A stretch of DNA of 6,310 bases. Origin: Rhodobacteraceae bacterium UBA6141. Lineage in GTDB: Bacteria > Pseudomonadota > Alphaproteobacteria > Rhodobacterales > Rhodobacteraceae. Position numbers and translations under genes: made by a program. The DNA is taken from the NCBI GenBank assembly GCA_002423245.1, contig DIVD01000003.1, positions 13,825-20,134 of the forward strand, in the 5' to 3' direction. Position 1 is the stretch's first letter; the number at the start of each line of letters is the position of its first letter. Below are positions 4,714-6,310 of this stretch, piece after piece. The notes under the pieces were generated by a model, which searched no databases, was not told the DNA's origin, and worked only from the letters and a program-made list of their open reading frames with translations.

Positions 4714-5154
4714 ATGGAACAGGACTGGATCCGCGGCCTGATCGGCGGCGTGATGATCGGCGCCGCGGCGGCGATGTACCTTCTGTTCAACGGCCGGATC
4801 ATGGGCGCCAGCGGCATCCTTGGCGGCGTCGTCGATGGCAGCGCGCGCGGCAGCCGCCGGGCCGAGAATCTGGCCTTCCTCGCCGGTCTGGTGGCGGTGC
4901 CCGCGCTGCTGGTGCTGTCGGGCCTGATCCCGCGCGAGGCGGCGCAGACCCATCTGAGCAGCAACCCGGCGGTGCTGGTCGCGGCGGGGCTGCTGGTCGG
5001 TATCGGCACCCGGCTCGCCAATGGCTGCACCTCGGGGCACGGGGTCTGCGGCATCTCGCGGCTGTCGCGGCGCGGGTTGGTGGCGACGGCGACCTATCTT
5101 GCGGGCGGGGCGCTGTCGCTCTTCGTCTTCCGCCATGTCTTCGGCGTCATCTGA
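4714..5154 (+). CDS. pmpA: YeeE/YedE-family membrane protein, first half (PmpA type)
   Basis: This 146-residue inner-membrane protein is one half of a split YeeE/YedE (sulf_transp) transporter. Full-length YeeE takes up thiosulfate through a relay of cysteines; split PmpAB pairs are linked to sulfide and persulfide metabolism. Hydrophobic segments are near residues 7-25, 53-71, 85-99 and 122-142. The signatures are NGRIMGASGILGG (26-38) and NGCTSGHGVCGISRLSRR (103-120), with Cys105 in the GCTSGHG motif that carries a transport cysteine in YeeE, and Cys112. The ATG at 4714 has AGGA 6 bases upstream; an in-frame ATG at 4684 would add ten residues without membrane character. The partner gene follows after 11 bases. 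No persulfide dioxygenase, rhodanese or bigR-type gene is visible nearby, so the substrate is inferred from the family only. Confidence 0.88.
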   Translation: MEQDWIRGLIGGVMIGAAAAMYLLFNGRIMGASGILGGVVDGSARGSRRAENLAFLAGLVAVPALLVLSGLIPREAAQTHLSSNPAVLVAAGLLVGIGTRLANGCTSGHGVCGISRLSRRGLVATATYLAGGALSLFVFRHVFGVI

Positions 5155-5165
5155 AGGAGGCCGCG

Positions 5166-5606
5166 ATGCTGCGCATGATCCTTGCTGCCGCCGCGGGCGG
5201 GCTGTTCGGGGCGGGGCTTCTGGTCTCGGGGATGACCGATACCGCGCGGGTGCAGGGCTGGCTCGACATCGCCGGCGACTGGGATCCGACGCTTGCCTTC
5301 GTGCTGGGCGGTGCGGTGCTGACGATGGCGGTGGCCTGGCGGATCGCCGCGCGCCAGCACCGGGCGCTGCTTGGCGGGCCGCTGCCGGGCCCGCCGCCGC
5401 AGCAGATCGACCGCGACCTGATCGGCGGCTCGCTGATGTTCGGCGCGGGCTGGGGCCTTGCCGGGCTCTGCCCCGGCCCCGCCACCGCCGCGCTCGGCTT
5501 CGGCGGGGCGGCTAGCGCGGTGTTCATGCTGGCAATGCTGGCGGGCATGGCCGCCACCCCCGCCCTGCGCCGCTGGCTGGACCGCACCCTGCCGGCGCGC
5601 GGCTGA
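5166..5606 (+). CDS. pmpB: YeeE/YedE-family membrane protein, second half (PmpB type, DUF6691)
   Basis: This is the partner half of the split sulfur-species transporter, also 146 residues and probably in the same membrane complex. The segment SGMTDTARVQGWLDIAGDWDP (start 21, shown in part: SGMTD and DIAGDWDP) is the hallmark of this half. GWGLAGLCPGPA (95-106) holds Cys102, matching the GxCPGP cysteine of the C-terminal half of YeeE. Hydrophobic segments lie about 4-22, 43-61, 86-101 and 115-132, with a proline-rich cytoplasmic loop (GGPLPGPPPQQ) between the second and third. The ribosome site AAGGAGG directly follows the stop of the first gene, five bases before the ATG, so the two are co-translated in matched amounts. 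The gene ends at the second copy of the dispersed repeat. Assignment to the family is firm; the actual substrate (thiosulfate, sulfide or persulfide) is not shown by the sequence. Confidence 0.87.
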   Translation: MLRMILAAAAGGLFGAGLLVSGMTDTARVQGWLDIAGDWDPTLAFVLGGAVLTMAVAWRIAARQHRALLGGPLPGPPPQQIDRDLIGGSLMFGAGWGLAGLCPGPATAALGFGGAASAVFMLAMLAGMAATPALRRWLDRTLPARG

Positions 5607-5634
5607 CCCCGCCCCCCGCCCTTCTTGCCGGGCG

Positions 5635-5672
5635 AAATATCCTCCGGGGGTCCGGGGGTGGAAAACCCCCGG
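5635..5672 (-). repeat. Dispersed GC-rich repeat, copy B (inverted)
   Basis: On the minus strand CCGGGGG pairs with CCCCCGG (5666-5672 with 5652-5658) around TTTTCCA, followed by ACCCCCGGAGGATATTT. This is the same hairpin plus GGATATTT layout as copy A at 3290-3324. It lies between the convergent ends of the transporter operon and the holin gene, beginning 15 bases past the holin stop. In both copies the hairpin comes first and the ATATTT tail last, counted from the gene read on that strand. Confidence 0.65.
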
Positions 5673-5687
5673 CGCCGGCGACATGTC

Positions 5688-6200
5688 CTAGCCCGCCATC
5701 CTGCGCCATTCCGCCAGCGCCGGGTTGTCCTCCACCGGCGCCGCAACCGCCGCCGCCTGCGGAGCGGCGGCTGCCGCCCCACCCTGCGCGCGGAAATCCC
5801 CGCCCCGCGCGCGGAAATAATGCGCCTCGCGCGCCCCGAAATAGAAGCTGACGATCGCCCCCAGCAGCCACCACAGCGGCTCGGGCACATAGCCAAGCCC
5901 CACCATCCGCTCTGCGAAACTGCCCGGGTCGATCATCGCATAGACAAACAGGCCCAGCGTCCCGAGCGCCAGCATCGGCCGCGGCACCCGGTTCAGTCCG
6001 TTCACGAAGGCGTCGAAGCTGCCGGCGCGGGCGTATTTGAACTCCTGCCCATGCTCGTCGAGCGCGGCCATGTAGGCGTCGTGCGACTTCTCCATCTGCT
6101 TGGTGGCATTGGGGGTGAAGACCTCGGCGACGCTGCTCGCCGCCGCGCCCACCGCCTGCGCCGCCGAGGGGTTGCCGAGGATCGCGCCGATCACGCCCAT
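5688..6200 (-). CDS. 3-TM holin of gene-transfer-agent type
   Basis: The 170-residue protein matches the family 'holin of 3TMs, for gene-transfer release'. Such holins make holes in the inner membrane so that the endolysin can reach the cell wall and gene transfer agent particles are released. The N-terminal segment (MGVIGAILGNPSAAQAVGAA, residues 1-20 and on to about 28) is moderately hydrophobic. A conserved-looking polar stretch (FTPNATKQMEKSHDAYMAAL) follows, then two clear membrane helices at about 76-91 (LALGTLGLFVYAMI) and 108-123 (PLWWLLGAIVSFYFG). The tail from 124 is charged and Ala/Pro-rich and ends EWRRMAG. The ATG at 6200 is fixed by the family start and sits inside the end of the upstream endolysin gene, a 10-base overlap, so translation is likely coupled. 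In Rhodobacter capsulatus the GTA endolysin and holin form a similar pair apart from the main capsid cluster. A prophage remnant is the alternative, but no other phage gene is seen. Confidence 0.85.
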   Translation of the reverse strand: MGVIGAILGNPSAAQAVGAAASSVAEVFTPNATKQMEKSHDAYMAALDEHGQEFKYARAGSFDAFVNGLNRVPRPMLALGTLGLFVYAMIDPGSFAERMVGLGYVPEPLWWLLGAIVSFYFGAREAHYFRARGGDFRAQGGAAAAAPQAAAVAAPVEDNPALAEWRRMAG

Positions 6201-6310
6201 GCCGCGACCCTCGCCCTGTGCTGCGCCTCGGTCAGATGGAAGCGCGGGCTGATGAATTCCTCGGCCCGGACGATCCAGCCGCCCTTGCCGCCATCCCGCC
6301 GCCGCGCATA
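6191..6310 (-). CDS. C-terminal end of a probable endolysin (peptidoglycan hydrolase), partial
   Basis: The last 39 residues of a gene that enters from the right edge are visible. They include GGWIVRAEEFISPRFHLTEA and end in RVAAWA. The frame is open to the edge and stops with a TGA inside the beginning of the holin gene (ATG at 6200, stop at 6191-6193). The catalytic domain is out of view. The position directly before a GTA-type holin with a tight overlap, and the resemblance of the tail to the peptidoglycan-binding end of GH108-type muramidases as I recall it, make an endolysin the best guess. The neighbour carries most of the weight in this call. Confidence 0.6.
   Translation of the reverse strand, partial: YARRRDGGKGGWIVRAEEFISPRFHLTEAQHRARVAAWA

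Noticed and set aside
5094..5896. Minus-strand frames opposite the second transporter gene and the repeat
   Set aside because: They are shadow frames across a clear plus-strand membrane protein gene and the dispersed repeat, with low-complexity Arg/Pro/Ala content.
1..6310. A new defence or mobile system
   Set aside because: All genes have ordinary chromosomal assignments or are single small unknowns. There are no transposases, integrases, repeat-spacer arrays, att-like repeats or composition breaks visible by eye.

Overview
The window is very GC-rich and carries only ordinary chromosomal genes. They point to an alphaproteobacterium of the Rhodobacteraceae (Rhodobacter/Paracoccus type). The support is a GapR (DUF2312) homologue, a short DksA-like protein, a holin of the gene-transfer-agent (GTA) lysis type, infC with a non-AUG start, an FnrL-type box, and a GC-rich intergenic repeat ending in GGATATTT of a kind I associate with this family from memory. 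No phage, transposon, CRISPR array or rRNA/tRNA gene was seen.

Left part (1-2630), all genes on the minus strand. At the edge is the 5' end of a mannose-1-phosphate guanylyltransferase gene (1-383). After a 231-base gap comes a translationally coupled pair sharing an ATGA overlap: an H-NOX-fold protein (1700-2323) followed by a diguanylate cyclase with an H-NOX-associated (HNOBA) N-terminal domain (615-1703). The pair looks like a gas- or NO-responsive c-di-GMP module, but the H-NOX protein lacks the proximal heme histidine (Gln101 instead) and the YxSxR motif. It therefore probably does not bind heme in the usual way. This is the most interesting point in the window.

Middle (2564-4470). infC (2631-3170, plus) has its own candidate promoter, starts at an AUA codon and ends at a strong hairpin terminator. 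A dispersed repeat separates it from the convergent gapR gene (3350-3610, minus). Divergent from gapR is a small two-helix membrane protein gene (3781-3996, plus), which converges on the dksA-like gene (4147-4470, minus). A near-consensus FNR/FnrL box lies exactly where a class II activator should sit for the dksA-like promoter.

Right part (4471-6310). A plus-strand operon encodes a split YeeE/YedE-type transporter (4714-5154 and 5166-5606; PmpA/PmpB type, thiosulfate or sulfur-species uptake) behind a recognisable promoter. A second copy of the dispersed repeat separates it from a minus-strand lysis pair: the 3' end of a probable endolysin gene (6191-6310) overlapping by 10 bases a 3-TM GTA-type holin gene (5688-6200).

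The genes form at least five independent units rather than one system. I see no sign of an undescribed multi-gene system; the novelty is in the degenerate H-NOX and in regulatory details.
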